NCBI GenBank assembly: GCA_023416995.1
Contig: JAEZGI010000050.1
Span: 1 to 64,000, forward strand
Source: Bacteroidota bacterium
Lineage (GTDB): Bacteria > Bacteroidota > Bacteroidia > Chitinophagales > Chitinophagaceae
Reading direction: 5' to 3'
Length of the DNA: 64,000 nt
How positions within the stretch are numbered: the first letter of the stretch is position 1; each line of letters starts with the position of its first letter. Made by a program: the position numbers and the translations under genes. The notes beneath the pieces were generated by a model. The model ran no database searches, had not been told where the DNA came from, and saw only the letters and a program-made list of their open reading frames with translations. Below are positions 17,462 to 24,884 of the stretch, in pieces.

Positions 17462-19597
17462 TTATGCTCTTTTCTGCACCAGCAATGCGGAGATCTTTCC
17501 ATGCAGATCTTCCGGTCGGAAAGGCTTAGGCACAAAATCTATAAAGCCTTTTCTCAACAAATCGACCTGCATATTATCATACACGGCTGCCGTAAATGCA
17601 ATGGCCGGCGCATCAAAATTGAACTTCCTTATTTCACGAAGTGCACTTGCTCCATCCATTTCAGGCATCTCAAGATCGATAAGCATCAGATGAAAATGTC
17701 CCTGTTTGAAGATCTCTACAGCTTCGCGACCATTGGTTGCTTCTGCCACTTCAATACCCCACTTGTTAAGAAATCTTTTGGCGATAGACATGTTCACCGG
17801 ATTATCTTCCGCTATCAGCACGCGCACGCCATTAAATGGCAGCAGCTCACGCGATTTTCCGTCACTGATATACATCCTCCGGTTTTCATTGATCTTTAGT
17901 TCCATTGTAAAATGAAACGTGCTGCCTTTATTTTCTTCGCTTTCGAGATACAGATCACTATTGAATTTTGCAACCAGTTTGCGTGTGATCGATAATCCCA
18001 GGCCGGTACCGCCGTATTTACGGGTAGTATTTAAATCGGCCTGTGTAAAACTGTCAAAGATTTCTTTGTGTTTGTTTTTAGAGATCCCGATTCCAGTATC
18101 GCGCACTATAAACTGAATGGATGCTTTTGTACTGGAAGCAAATAGCTGCCTGGCAGCAAGTGTCACTCTTCCGTTAGCAGTGAATTTGATGGCATTCGAC
18201 AAAAGATTGCTCAACACCTGGTTGAGTCTTGTTTCATCAGTGATCAGTTCCTGGTCAAGTCTTGGGTCTATATCTATCACAAACTCAAGCCCGCGGCTGG
18301 TTGCCTGACTTTCAAACTGCGAGGCAACTTTTGAAATAAATTCTTTCATGTTCACCGGGGCCTCCGCCAGTTGCAGTTTACCGGCCTCTATCTTTGAATA
18401 ATCAAGGATGTCATTGATCAGCATCATCATGTGTTCGGAGGAAAACTTGAGTATGTTAAGCTGCTGACGTTGCGAAGGCAAATGATCTTCACTTAACAAC
18501 AGGTTAGATGCCCCAATGATACCGTTCAGAGGAGTTCTTAATTCATGACTCATGTTTGAAAGAAAACGTGACTTTGCTTTCGCGGCAACTTCGGCTTTTT
18601 CTTTTGCCTTCATCAGTTCAAATCCCGTCATTTTAACCTGCGAGATATCAAGAATACTCACTTTTGTGTACCGTACATCCTTGTGCACAAATGGCACAAC
18701 ACTTACATAACCATAAAATCTTCTGCCGGCAATAGTTGTGAATGATAGTTCGCCCTGCCAGTTGCGGGCACCATCACTCACGGATTGTTCAATCGACGTA
18801 AACTTCGCGACATGATCCTCTTCAAACCACTTCTCGATATGTGTACCTTCAATATCGCGGGTATCGGCTACCTCGAACAAGTCAAGCGCACGCTGGTTAC
18901 AACTGGCAATCAAATTTGACTGACTGAAAATGATAAAAACGCCATCTAACGAAGTGTTGAAGATGGTATCTCCAAAACGCTTTTCCTGGAGTATAGCAAG
19001 TTCATTATCGTTGTTTACACGTAGAATTGAATAAGAGAAAATGATAGTAACCAGCATAGAGATGATCAGACTGCTGGTTGAGAGCCGTAAATACAAGGCT
19101 TCATTGATAGCCTGGATGTTGTTTGTATATGGGCTCACCTTCAGACAGATCAATGCAGAAAAAACCGTTATAGAATAAACCAGCAGTAGTTCACCAAAAT
19201 TGCGGCGTATGCTGACTACGAACGTCAATGCCAGGAAGTAAGGAAAGAAAAATAAATACTCACCCGCCCGGAGCCCCTCCACGTAACTGATGACTATCAG
19301 GTAAAGATTTACGTTGACAACGCAGATGATCCTTGCAATTTCAAGTTGCTTTCGTGAACTGAAATAAAAGGCAAGCAGAAAGAAATAAGCCGAGGTGATG
19401 TTGATAAGGGCACTTATGTATAGCTTATTGTAAAAGTACGATACTACCTGTAGGAAATTTACGAGAAGCGCCAGTATCACAAACTGGTTTAGCCGTATGA
19501 TCTTTCTTTTTTGATCACGGGTGATATTGCCACCCAGGCCAGAATATACTATATCACGGTAAATTGACCAGCCCAGATATAATAATTTTGCCTTCAT
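17462..19597 (-). CDS. Membrane hybrid histidine kinase (7TM-like, PAS, HisKA, HATPase, REC)
   Basis: 711 residues. Residues about 38-195 contain six or more membrane helices (FVILALLVNFLQVVSY through LIISMLVTIIFSYSIL). A PAS domain (about 205-320, FNTSLDGVFII) follows. The dimerisation domain has H351 in NMSHELRTPLNG, and HATPase_c has its G boxes DTGIGI (500-505) and GGTGLGL (529-535). The C-terminal receiver has acidic residues AED (596-598) and phospho-acceptor D641 in LIDLEMPEMDG. A hybrid kinase of this type usually needs an HPt partner to pass the phosphate on. The separate HPt gene 102 bp away on the opposite strand is the obvious candidate. The signal is unknown. Confidence 0.95.
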   Translation of the reverse strand: MKAKLLYLGWSIYRDIVYSGLGGNITRDQKRKIIRLNQFVILALLVNFLQVVSYFYNKLYISALINITSAYFFLLAFYFSSRKQLEIARIICVVNVNLYLIVISYVEGLRAGEYLFFFPYFLALTFVVSIRRNFGELLLVYSITVFSALICLKVSPYTNNIQAINEALYLRLSTSSLIISMLVTIIFSYSILRVNNDNELAILQEKRFGDTIFNTSLDGVFIIFSQSNLIASCNQRALDLFEVADTRDIEGTHIEKWFEEDHVAKFTSIEQSVSDGARNWQGELSFTTIAGRRFYGYVSVVPFVHKDVRYTKVSILDISQVKMTGFELMKAKEKAEVAAKAKSRFLSNMSHELRTPLNGIIGASNLLLSEDHLPSQRQQLNILKFSSEHMMMLINDILDYSKIEAGKLQLAEAPVNMKEFISKVASQFESQATSRGLEFVIDIDPRLDQELITDETRLNQVLSNLLSNAIKFTANGRVTLAARQLFASSTKASIQFIVRDTGIGISKNKHKEIFDSFTQADLNTTRKYGGTGLGLSITRKLVAKFNSDLYLESEENKGSTFHFTMELKINENRRMYISDGKSRELLPFNGVRVLIAEDNPVNMSIAKRFLNKWGIEVAEATNGREAVEIFKQGHFHLMLIDLEMPEMDGASALREIRKFNFDAPAIAFTAAVYDNMQVDLLRKGFIDFVPKPFRPEDLHGKISALLVQKRA

Positions 19598-19699
19598 AGA
19601 GTTTATGGATTAGGCCGGCCATCGATGCACAAACCGACCGGCAACATATAACGCAGAACGGCCCCGGGTAGTGCCTTTGTGAACCGAAAAATTGACCTT

Positions 19700-20071
19700 A
19701 TGCCATACAATTTTAATCCTCGGATAGACCGTGATTTCCTTATTTCGATGTACGAGGAAGATTATGGTTATATCGCTGAGATTTTCAGTACCACGATACA
19801 CCAGTTGGAACCAGAGTTGGAGGTGCTAAAACAGCAATTTGCGGCCGGTGACCTGGAAGCAACAAGACGGCTGGTACATAAATTAAAACCAGCCTTCGGG
19901 TTTGTCGGATTGAGAGACACAGAAGCTCTGTGCCAACAATTCGAAATTGCCAGCCAGTCTGCAACGCGTGTTGAAGAAGTGTCGTCTTTGTTCGGAAATT
20001 TAGTCGTTGCGATGGGAGAAGCATGCAGCATTATAAAAAATGAAATCCAAACCTTAACAGCATACAAATAA
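19700..20071 (+). CDS. Histidine phosphotransfer (HPt) domain protein
   Basis: 123 residues from the ATG at 19700; a GTG at 19679 is in frame and would add seven residues. The whole protein is one HPt four-helix domain. The phospho-accepting H60 lies in the motif RRLVHKLKPAFGFVGL, close to the HPt consensus HxLKG with Pro in place of Gly. Conserved FL/YEEDYGYIAEIF near 13-29 forms the first helix. No membrane segment. It is divergent from the hybrid kinase and 5 bp upstream of a LytTR regulator, so it should carry phosphate from D641 of the kinase to D55 of the regulator. That pairing is inference from adjacency. Confidence 0.88.
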   Translation: MPYNFNPRIDRDFLISMYEEDYGYIAEIFSTTIHQLEPELEVLKQQFAAGDLEATRRLVHKLKPAFGFVGLRDTEALCQQFEIASQSATRVEEVSSLFGNLVVAMGEACSIIKNEIQTLTAYK

Positions 20072-20076
20072 CGAAT

Positions 20077-20766
20077 ATGAATCTGAGCTGCGTTATAATT
20101 GAGGACCTGCAGGTGGCTGCGGACTTCCTGAAAAAATGCTGTGAGAAAAGCGGGCAGGTGACTGTTAAGCATCATTTCCTGAATGTTTCCGATGCGCTTA
20201 CATACCTAAATGAACATGCAGTGGATCTGTTATTTCTTGACGTGGAAATGCCAGGAGCCACTGGTTTTGACCTGCTTGACCAAATTGCGTATTCACCGAA
20301 GGTGATATTAACAACATCCAAACCAGAATATGCATACGATGCATTTCAATATAATGTAACGGACTTTTTAAAGAAGCCATTCACTTATCAGCGTTTCCTC
20401 GAGTCATTACAAAAGATTTCAGCATCTATGGATCATTCACCGGCACAAACCGGACTTGATCATATCTATATCAAAACTGAAGGAAAACTCGTGCGGCTCA
20501 ATAACAGCGATATCTTGTTTATCGAAAGTATGGGCGACTATGTGAAGTTTGTTACTTCAGATAAAAAGTATATTACTCATAACACCATCAAAAATCTTGA
20601 AGACAAAGTAAATAAAGAGAGCTTTATGAAAGTACATCGCTCTTATATCATAAACATTAATAAGATTGATGATATCCGCGAGAACGATTTGTTTATAAAG
20701 GGCAATGAGATACCCGTAAGCAAGGCACATAAACCGGAAGTAATGAAACGGTTGAATATCATTTGA
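20077..20766 (+). CDS. LytTR family response regulator, phosphorelay output
   Basis: 229 residues. REC domain 1-120 with acidic residues E9 and D10, phospho-acceptor D55 in LLFLDVEMPG, and lysine in FLKKPFTYQ. The LytTR DNA-binding domain covers about 135-229 (ILFIESMGDYVKF, FMKVHRSYIINI). The start overlaps nothing and lies 5 bp after the HPt stop, so the two are co-transcribed. Its partner kinase is therefore probably the divergent hybrid kinase rather than a LytS-type enzyme, unlike the other LytTR regulator in this window. Target sites are unknown. Confidence 0.94.
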   Translation: MNLSCVIIEDLQVAADFLKKCCEKSGQVTVKHHFLNVSDALTYLNEHAVDLLFLDVEMPGATGFDLLDQIAYSPKVILTTSKPEYAYDAFQYNVTDFLKKPFTYQRFLESLQKISASMDHSPAQTGLDHIYIKTEGKLVRLNNSDILFIESMGDYVKFVTSDKKYITHNTIKNLEDKVNKESFMKVHRSYIININKIDDIRENDLFIKGNEIPVSKAHKPEVMKRLNII

Positions 20767-20877
20767 TTCATTCACCGGCTATCAGCAGCCAATCATCGAA
20801 GAGAAACGGTCAGTAATCTAAAAAACTTCGGGGATCATCAACTACTTCGCATCTTTACATCACCAAACAGGCGTGAA

Positions 20878-20963
20878 GATTTGAAGTTTGAAATTGTTTT
20901 TAATCCCTACACCCTGACTTTACTTTGAACCCTTTCTGTTTTTCAAATTTCAAACTTCAAATC
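20878..20963. repeat. 18 bp inverted repeat with 50 bp loop
   Basis: GATTTGAAGTTTGAAATT at 20878-20895 is the exact reverse complement of 20946-20963. The arms are A/T-rich and internally repetitive (TTTGAA units). It lies 112 bp after the LytTR regulator stop and could end its transcript, although there is no T run; it could equally be an interspersed intergenic repeat. Confidence 0.8.
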
Positions 20964-21133
20964 ATCTCTCCTGAATTGGAAAAAACATTATCCAAAATAT
21001 TCTATTCGCAACTGCGACGGTTATCTGGAAAAATCAAAATCCGACTGAAATAAGTTGGAAGTCCGTACTCTATGAAAACTATATGACTAACCCAAGGGCT
21101 TGTCGTACATAAAACGAGATTTCAACTTACCGG

Positions 21134-21162
21134 AACCGGGCTATTGGAGGCCCGGTTTTTCT
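21134..21162 (+). terminator. Orphan intrinsic terminator, possible end of a small RNA
   Basis: AACCGGGC (21134-21141) and GCCCGGTT (21150-21157) pair perfectly around an 8-base loop and run into TTTTTCTTTATT. No gene lies within 365 bp upstream on this strand. It ends either a long 3' region of the LytTR regulator transcript or a separate non-coding RNA. Confidence 0.8.
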
Positions 21163-21240
21163 TTATTATCCTGCCATGATTTGCTTCGGTGCTTATGCTG
21201 AATATACCAGCGGAGCAATCAGATAAAAATCTCTTATAGC

Positions 21241-21336
21241 ATGAACAGCGCCAAAAAACGAAGAAAAGCAGCCATCCATCGAATTAAGTGGCACGCATCA
21301 AAAATAATTATCAACTTTATATCGTCATCCAATTGA
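21241..21336 (+). CDS. Possible 31-residue basic peptide
   Basis: ATG at 21241 to TGA at 21336. The first 20 residues are strongly basic (MNSAKKRRKAAIHRIKWHAS) and the rest hydrophobic to polar. The start vaguely recalls tiny Lys/Arg-rich ribosome-associated proteins of Bacteroidota, but the C-terminal half does not. No ribosome-binding site or -7 element was recognised. The stop codon abuts the first copy of the degenerate repeats. Could be chance. Confidence 0.25.
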   Translation: MNSAKKRRKAAIHRIKWHASKIIINFISSSN

Positions 21337-21522
21337 TCCTTTGAATATCCAACGAATCGTACCCGATCCATCCTTTGAAAAGTTGATACATCCAGTTCCT
21401 TAAAAACCAGAATCGTTATCCTTTGAAAACCGGTGTAATCTCCTTGAAGAAAAACCTTTGATCCAAACCTAAGAAATGAACCAGGTCCGTAATCCGTCTT
21501 AAAAGCTTGATTGATCCTTTAA
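21336..21522. repeat. Cluster of degenerate CCTTTGA(A) motifs
   Basis: Seven copies of CCTTTGA or a one- to two-base variant begin at 21338, 21372, 21398, 21420, 21442, 21455 and 21516. Three of them extend to ATCCTTTGAA. Spacing is 13 to 61 bp, mostly 22-34. The strand order is constant. No coding frame explains them. Confidence 0.55.
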
Positions 21523-21581
21523 CAGAAAAAAAGACTTATCGAAGAAAATTTACTATTGACTGATTATGATCTACGAAATGT

Positions 21582-21611
21582 AAAAAAGCTGCCCAACCGG
21601 ACAGCTTTTTC
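21582..21611 (-). terminator. Intrinsic terminator of the atpG-to-nuclease operon
   Basis: AAAAAAGCTG (21582-21591) pairs with CAGCTTTTTC (21602-21611). It lies directly after the stop of the beta-CASP gene (21615) and has T runs on both strands. Confidence 0.85.
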
Positions 21612-21614
21612 ACT

Positions 21615-23015
21615 TTATATACCAATTTCGAAGTGTCGGTCGGGAATCATAATATCCCTGAAACCTTTTTTCAATAACCGGTCACGGAAACGCTCCTGGA
21701 CTTCATATTCACCATGCACCAGGAAAAGTTGTTTAACCTGTGAAGGATCCTGGCAGGCAAGGAACTGGCTCAGGTCTTCGTAATCGCCATGCGCACTCAT
21801 ACTTCTTATCGAGCCGATCTCTGCATGAACTTCATGTCGAACGCCAAATATGCCGACTTCCGTGGCGCCTGCAAGTAAACGGCCCCCGAGGGATCTCGGT
21901 TCACAATAACCAGTAAACAGGATCGTGTTGCGGCTGTTTTCAATTGTATTGCTGATATGATGTTTTACACGTCCGGCGTCTGCCATACCGCTTGCAGAAA
22001 TGATCACGCAGGGGTCATCGTTTGCATTCAGCAATTTTGATTCTTCAACATTTGTAATAAACTTCAAGCCTTTAAAACCGAAAGGATCGTTGTCTGTTTT
22101 TAAGATTCGCTGTATAGTATTATTAAAATATTCAGGGTATTTACGAACAACATCAGTGGCTTCTATACTTAATGGACTATCCACATAATACCGCAAGGGT
22201 GGCAGCCGTCTCTCAAGCTCCAGTTGATTCAATGCAAACAACAGTTCCTGCGTACGTCCTACACTAAAGGCAGGCATGATCAGTTTACCCTTCTTTTGCA
22301 TGCATGCCTTTTCGATCCAGTCTAATAAAAGATCCGGGGTAGTGTGATGCGTGTCGTGTATACTATCGCCATAGGTCGACTCAAGAAGGATATAATCTGC
22401 CTGGGGAAAGGTTTGCGGTGAACGGAGGATAATATCGCGATATCTGCCAATATCACCGCTGAATGTAAGCGCCGTGGTTTTACCACCTTCCGTGATGCTC
22501 AAATGAACGGCAGCGCTGCCGATGATGTGTCCTGCGTCGGTATATAATACAGATACATGCTCATCGATCTTATACCATTCCCCATAATCGATGGATTGGA
22601 ACATCCCGATGGCCCGCTTTGCATCATCTATATCGTACAAGGGTTCAAGTAGTGGCTGGCCTTTTTGCCGACGGCTTTTGTTACTATACTTCACATCGCT
22701 TTCCTGGATCTGTGCTGAATCTTCGAGCAGTATGGCAGCAAGATCAGCGGTGCCAGGGGTGCAAAAGATTTTTCCCCTGAAACCGTCTTTGACCAGTTTT
22801 GGTATTAATCCACTATGATCGATATGGGCATGTGATAAGATCAGGTGAGTTACTTGCTCCGGATTGAAACCCCAGGTCCGGTTCATTGGATCGGTATCTG
22901 AACCCATACCCTGGAAAAGACCGCAGTCAAGCAGGTATTTATTACCATTTTTTAAGGTTAGTAAATGTTTTGACCCGGTTACTGTGCGTGCTGCACCATG
23001 GAAGGCTATTTTCAT
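21615..23015 (-). CDS. MBL-fold beta-CASP RNA-processing-type nuclease
   Basis: 466 residues. The metallo-beta-lactamase core carries HAHIDHSG (motif 2), TDAGHIIGSAA (motif 3) and FSGDIGR (motif 4). The beta-CASP insert contains the VGRTQELLFALN and DSPLSIEATDV segments. The C-terminal RMMBL region shows motif B/C sequence SMSAHGDYEDL and LVHGE. This is the CPSF73-like or YsgA-like group of RNA nucleases with no KH domains, distinct from RNase J. Cytoplasmic; probably cleaves RNA, substrate unknown. It is the last gene of a five-gene leftward operon, 18 bp after the DUF4442 gene. Confidence 0.92.
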   Translation of the reverse strand: MKIAFHGAARTVTGSKHLLTLKNGNKYLLDCGLFQGMGSDTDPMNRTWGFNPEQVTHLILSHAHIDHSGLIPKLVKDGFRGKIFCTPGTADLAAILLEDSAQIQESDVKYSNKSRRQKGQPLLEPLYDIDDAKRAIGMFQSIDYGEWYKIDEHVSVLYTDAGHIIGSAAVHLSITEGGKTTALTFSGDIGRYRDIILRSPQTFPQADYILLESTYGDSIHDTHHTTPDLLLDWIEKACMQKKGKLIMPAFSVGRTQELLFALNQLELERRLPPLRYYVDSPLSIEATDVVRKYPEYFNNTIQRILKTDNDPFGFKGLKFITNVEESKLLNANDDPCVIISASGMADAGRVKHHISNTIENSRNTILFTGYCEPRSLGGRLLAGATEVGIFGVRHEVHAEIGSIRSMSAHGDYEDLSQFLACQDPSQVKQLFLVHGEYEVQERFRDRLLKKGFRDIMIPDRHFEIGI

Positions 23016-23033
23016 ATTACAAGTTGAATTGAA

Positions 23034-23519
23034 TCATGCTGACTTACTTTTGAAAGACCAGGTTATCAGGAACTCAGCTATCAAATCACCAGCCTCGTTT
23101 CTGCCGGTCGCTTTTGCAATAACCTTCACGGCTTCGCCCGTTCGGGTCGTTTCATTAATTGCCTTTTGAAACAACTTACCGTCAGAACAGGTAAAGATTG
23201 TAAGGCCGGTTGCTTTACGGGTAAATACCGCCTCCATGTTGATAACGAGCATGGATATGCGCGGTTGACGTTTGTAAACCTGCGCCATTGCCAGTGTGCC
23301 TGTACTCATTTCTCCGGCCATCGCCAGGCAGGCAAAATAAGTTGACCGAAAAGGATTCTGTGAAAACCATTTATAGGGAACCGTGACGCGGCACTCCTGT
23401 TCAGTGAATTCTTTTATTCGCACACCTGAAAAGTAAGCGGCGGGAATTTTAGAAAGAAGAAACAGCCGGAACCTGAAGGGATTGTTTAATAATTTTATGA
23501 ACTGCGCCGTTGCACTCAT
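23034..23519 (-). CDS. DUF4442 hot-dog fold protein
   Basis: 161 residues matching DUF4442, a thioesterase-like hot-dog domain. The block NPFRSTYFACLAMAGEMSTG near 55-74 is the long helix, where a PaaI-type thioesterase would hold its catalytic residue. GRNEAGDLIAEFLITWSFK closes the sheet. No signal peptide. The family is presumed to act on acyl thioesters but most members are uncharacterised. It lies between lysA (64 bp upstream) and the beta-CASP nuclease (18 bp downstream) and is probably co-transcribed. Confidence 0.8.
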   Translation of the reverse strand: MSATAQFIKLLNNPFRFRLFLLSKIPAAYFSGVRIKEFTEQECRVTVPYKWFSQNPFRSTYFACLAMAGEMSTGTLAMAQVYKRQPRISMLVINMEAVFTRKATGLTIFTCSDGKLFQKAINETTRTGEAVKVIAKATGRNEAGDLIAEFLITWSFKSKSA

Positions 23520-23583
23520 TTATCACTGTTTAAGATGATAGTGGTCCTGGCCACTTCACTTAAATGTAGTGAAATTTCGGCGC

Positions 23584-24828
23584 TTACAATACCTGGCTAC
23601 GAAGCAGGTCCTCCAATGTATCTCTGCGGCGGATTAACCGGGGTTCACCATGCTCTATAAAGACTTCGGCAGGTTTGAATCTTGCATTGTAATTTGAGGC
23701 CATTTCAAAGCCGTATGCACCGGCATTGTAAAATACGAGATAATCACCTTCCCGGACTTCATTTAACATACGATCGGTAGCGAAGGTGTCTGTTTCGCAG
23801 ATGTTCCCCACAACTGTATAGGGCTTTTCGATGCCGGAGGGATTTGAAATATTTTTTATGCGATGATAAGCGTCATAAAACATCGGGCGGATCAGGTGAT
23901 TGAGCCCGGTGTTCACGCCAACAAATTCTTTTACTGCTGTTTGTTTAATAACGTTTACCTGGCACACCAGATAGCCGCTTTCACTTACAAGATACTTGCC
24001 CGGCTCAAACCATAACTCAAGTTTACGACCTGACTTGTTTTGAAAATCCTGGTGTGCAATGGCAATTCGTTCACCGAGCAGTTCTACATCGGTGCCTTTT
24101 TCACCTTCTTTATAGGGCACTTTGAAACCACCGCCAAGGTCAAGAAAACGTAAATGAGGAAATTGGTAGCTAAGCTTGTATAACAATTCCAGCCCTGTCA
24201 TAAATACCGCAAAATCCTGGATTTCGCTGCCTGTATGTATATGGAGCCCACTGATGTTGAGCTGGTGTTCATTCATTAACGCAAACACCTCTTCCAGTTG
24301 TTCAATGGCTATACCAAATTTGCTATCCTGGTGACCGGTGCTGATTTTAAGATTGCCCCCTGCCATGATGTTGGGGCGAAGCCTGATTCCTACCGGGTAT
24401 GTGTGACCGAATTTCCTGGCAAACTTTGTAAGATTTGAGAGGCTGTCGATATTGATATGTACGCCAAGTGAAGCTGCCTGTTCTATTTCGGCAAAGGCGA
24501 TGTTGTTGGAAGTATAAAGAATATTTGTTGGAGCGAAACCTGCCTGGAGCGCAAGCTGAACTTCATTGATGGAACTACAGTCTATGTTTGACCCCGCCTC
24601 TTTCAGATAGCGGAGTATATTGATGTTGGTGAGTGCCTTGCAGGCATAGAAAAAAACTGCAGGTGTGTTACTGAAGGCTGCTTTTAACTTTTGGTACTGG
24701 TGTTTAATGGTCTCGGCATGATACACGTAAACAGGTGATCCATATTCATGGGCAATATTGATAAGCATGTCTCCTGTTACTGCGGGAGCCGTATTATGCC
24801 TGGTTTCGGTTGTCACTGGGGCGTTCAT
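23584..24828 (-). CDS. lysA: Diaminopimelate decarboxylase
   Basis: Last step of lysine synthesis: meso-diaminopimelate to L-lysine + CO2, PLP-dependent. 414 residues. PLP lysine K64 in YACKALTNIN, HIHTGSEIQD near 195 in the barrel, the GGGFKVPY phosphate-binding loop near 235, and the dimer-interface catalytic Cys in GNICETDTFA. YNAGAYGFEMASNYN near 375 is the family C-terminal block. The ATG at 24828 is chosen because the family core begins about 15 residues in. It is 56 bp after scpB. The pathway partner lysC lies far away at 51-52 kb. Confidence 0.97.
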   Translation of the reverse strand: MNAPVTTETRHNTAPAVTGDMLINIAHEYGSPVYVYHAETIKHQYQKLKAAFSNTPAVFFYACKALTNINILRYLKEAGSNIDCSSINEVQLALQAGFAPTNILYTSNNIAFAEIEQAASLGVHINIDSLSNLTKFARKFGHTYPVGIRLRPNIMAGGNLKISTGHQDSKFGIAIEQLEEVFALMNEHQLNISGLHIHTGSEIQDFAVFMTGLELLYKLSYQFPHLRFLDLGGGFKVPYKEGEKGTDVELLGERIAIAHQDFQNKSGRKLELWFEPGKYLVSESGYLVCQVNVIKQTAVKEFVGVNTGLNHLIRPMFYDAYHRIKNISNPSGIEKPYTVVGNICETDTFATDRMLNEVREGDYLVFYNAGAYGFEMASNYNARFKPAEVFIEHGEPRLIRRRDTLEDLLRSQVL

Positions 24829-24884
24829 GCAGTTGTTATTGAATGCTGTTGCTCGCCTCGGCGTTGTGGCAGCAAGATGATTTG

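Larger units (their letters stand above)
20767..21614. other. 848 bp intergenic region with unusual content
   Basis: No ordinary gene is seen between the LytTR regulator and the beta-CASP nuclease gene. From left to right it holds an 18 bp inverted repeat (20878-20963), an orphan hairpin terminator (21134-21162), a 31-codon basic ORF (21241-21336), a cluster of degenerate CCTTTGA motifs (21336-21522), and the terminator of the leftward operon (21582-21611). All other frames are closed. Confidence 0.7.

Noticed and set aside
20878..21522. CRISPR array
   Set aside because: The repeated motif is 7-10 bases, degenerate and irregularly spaced; no constant repeat and no cas genes.
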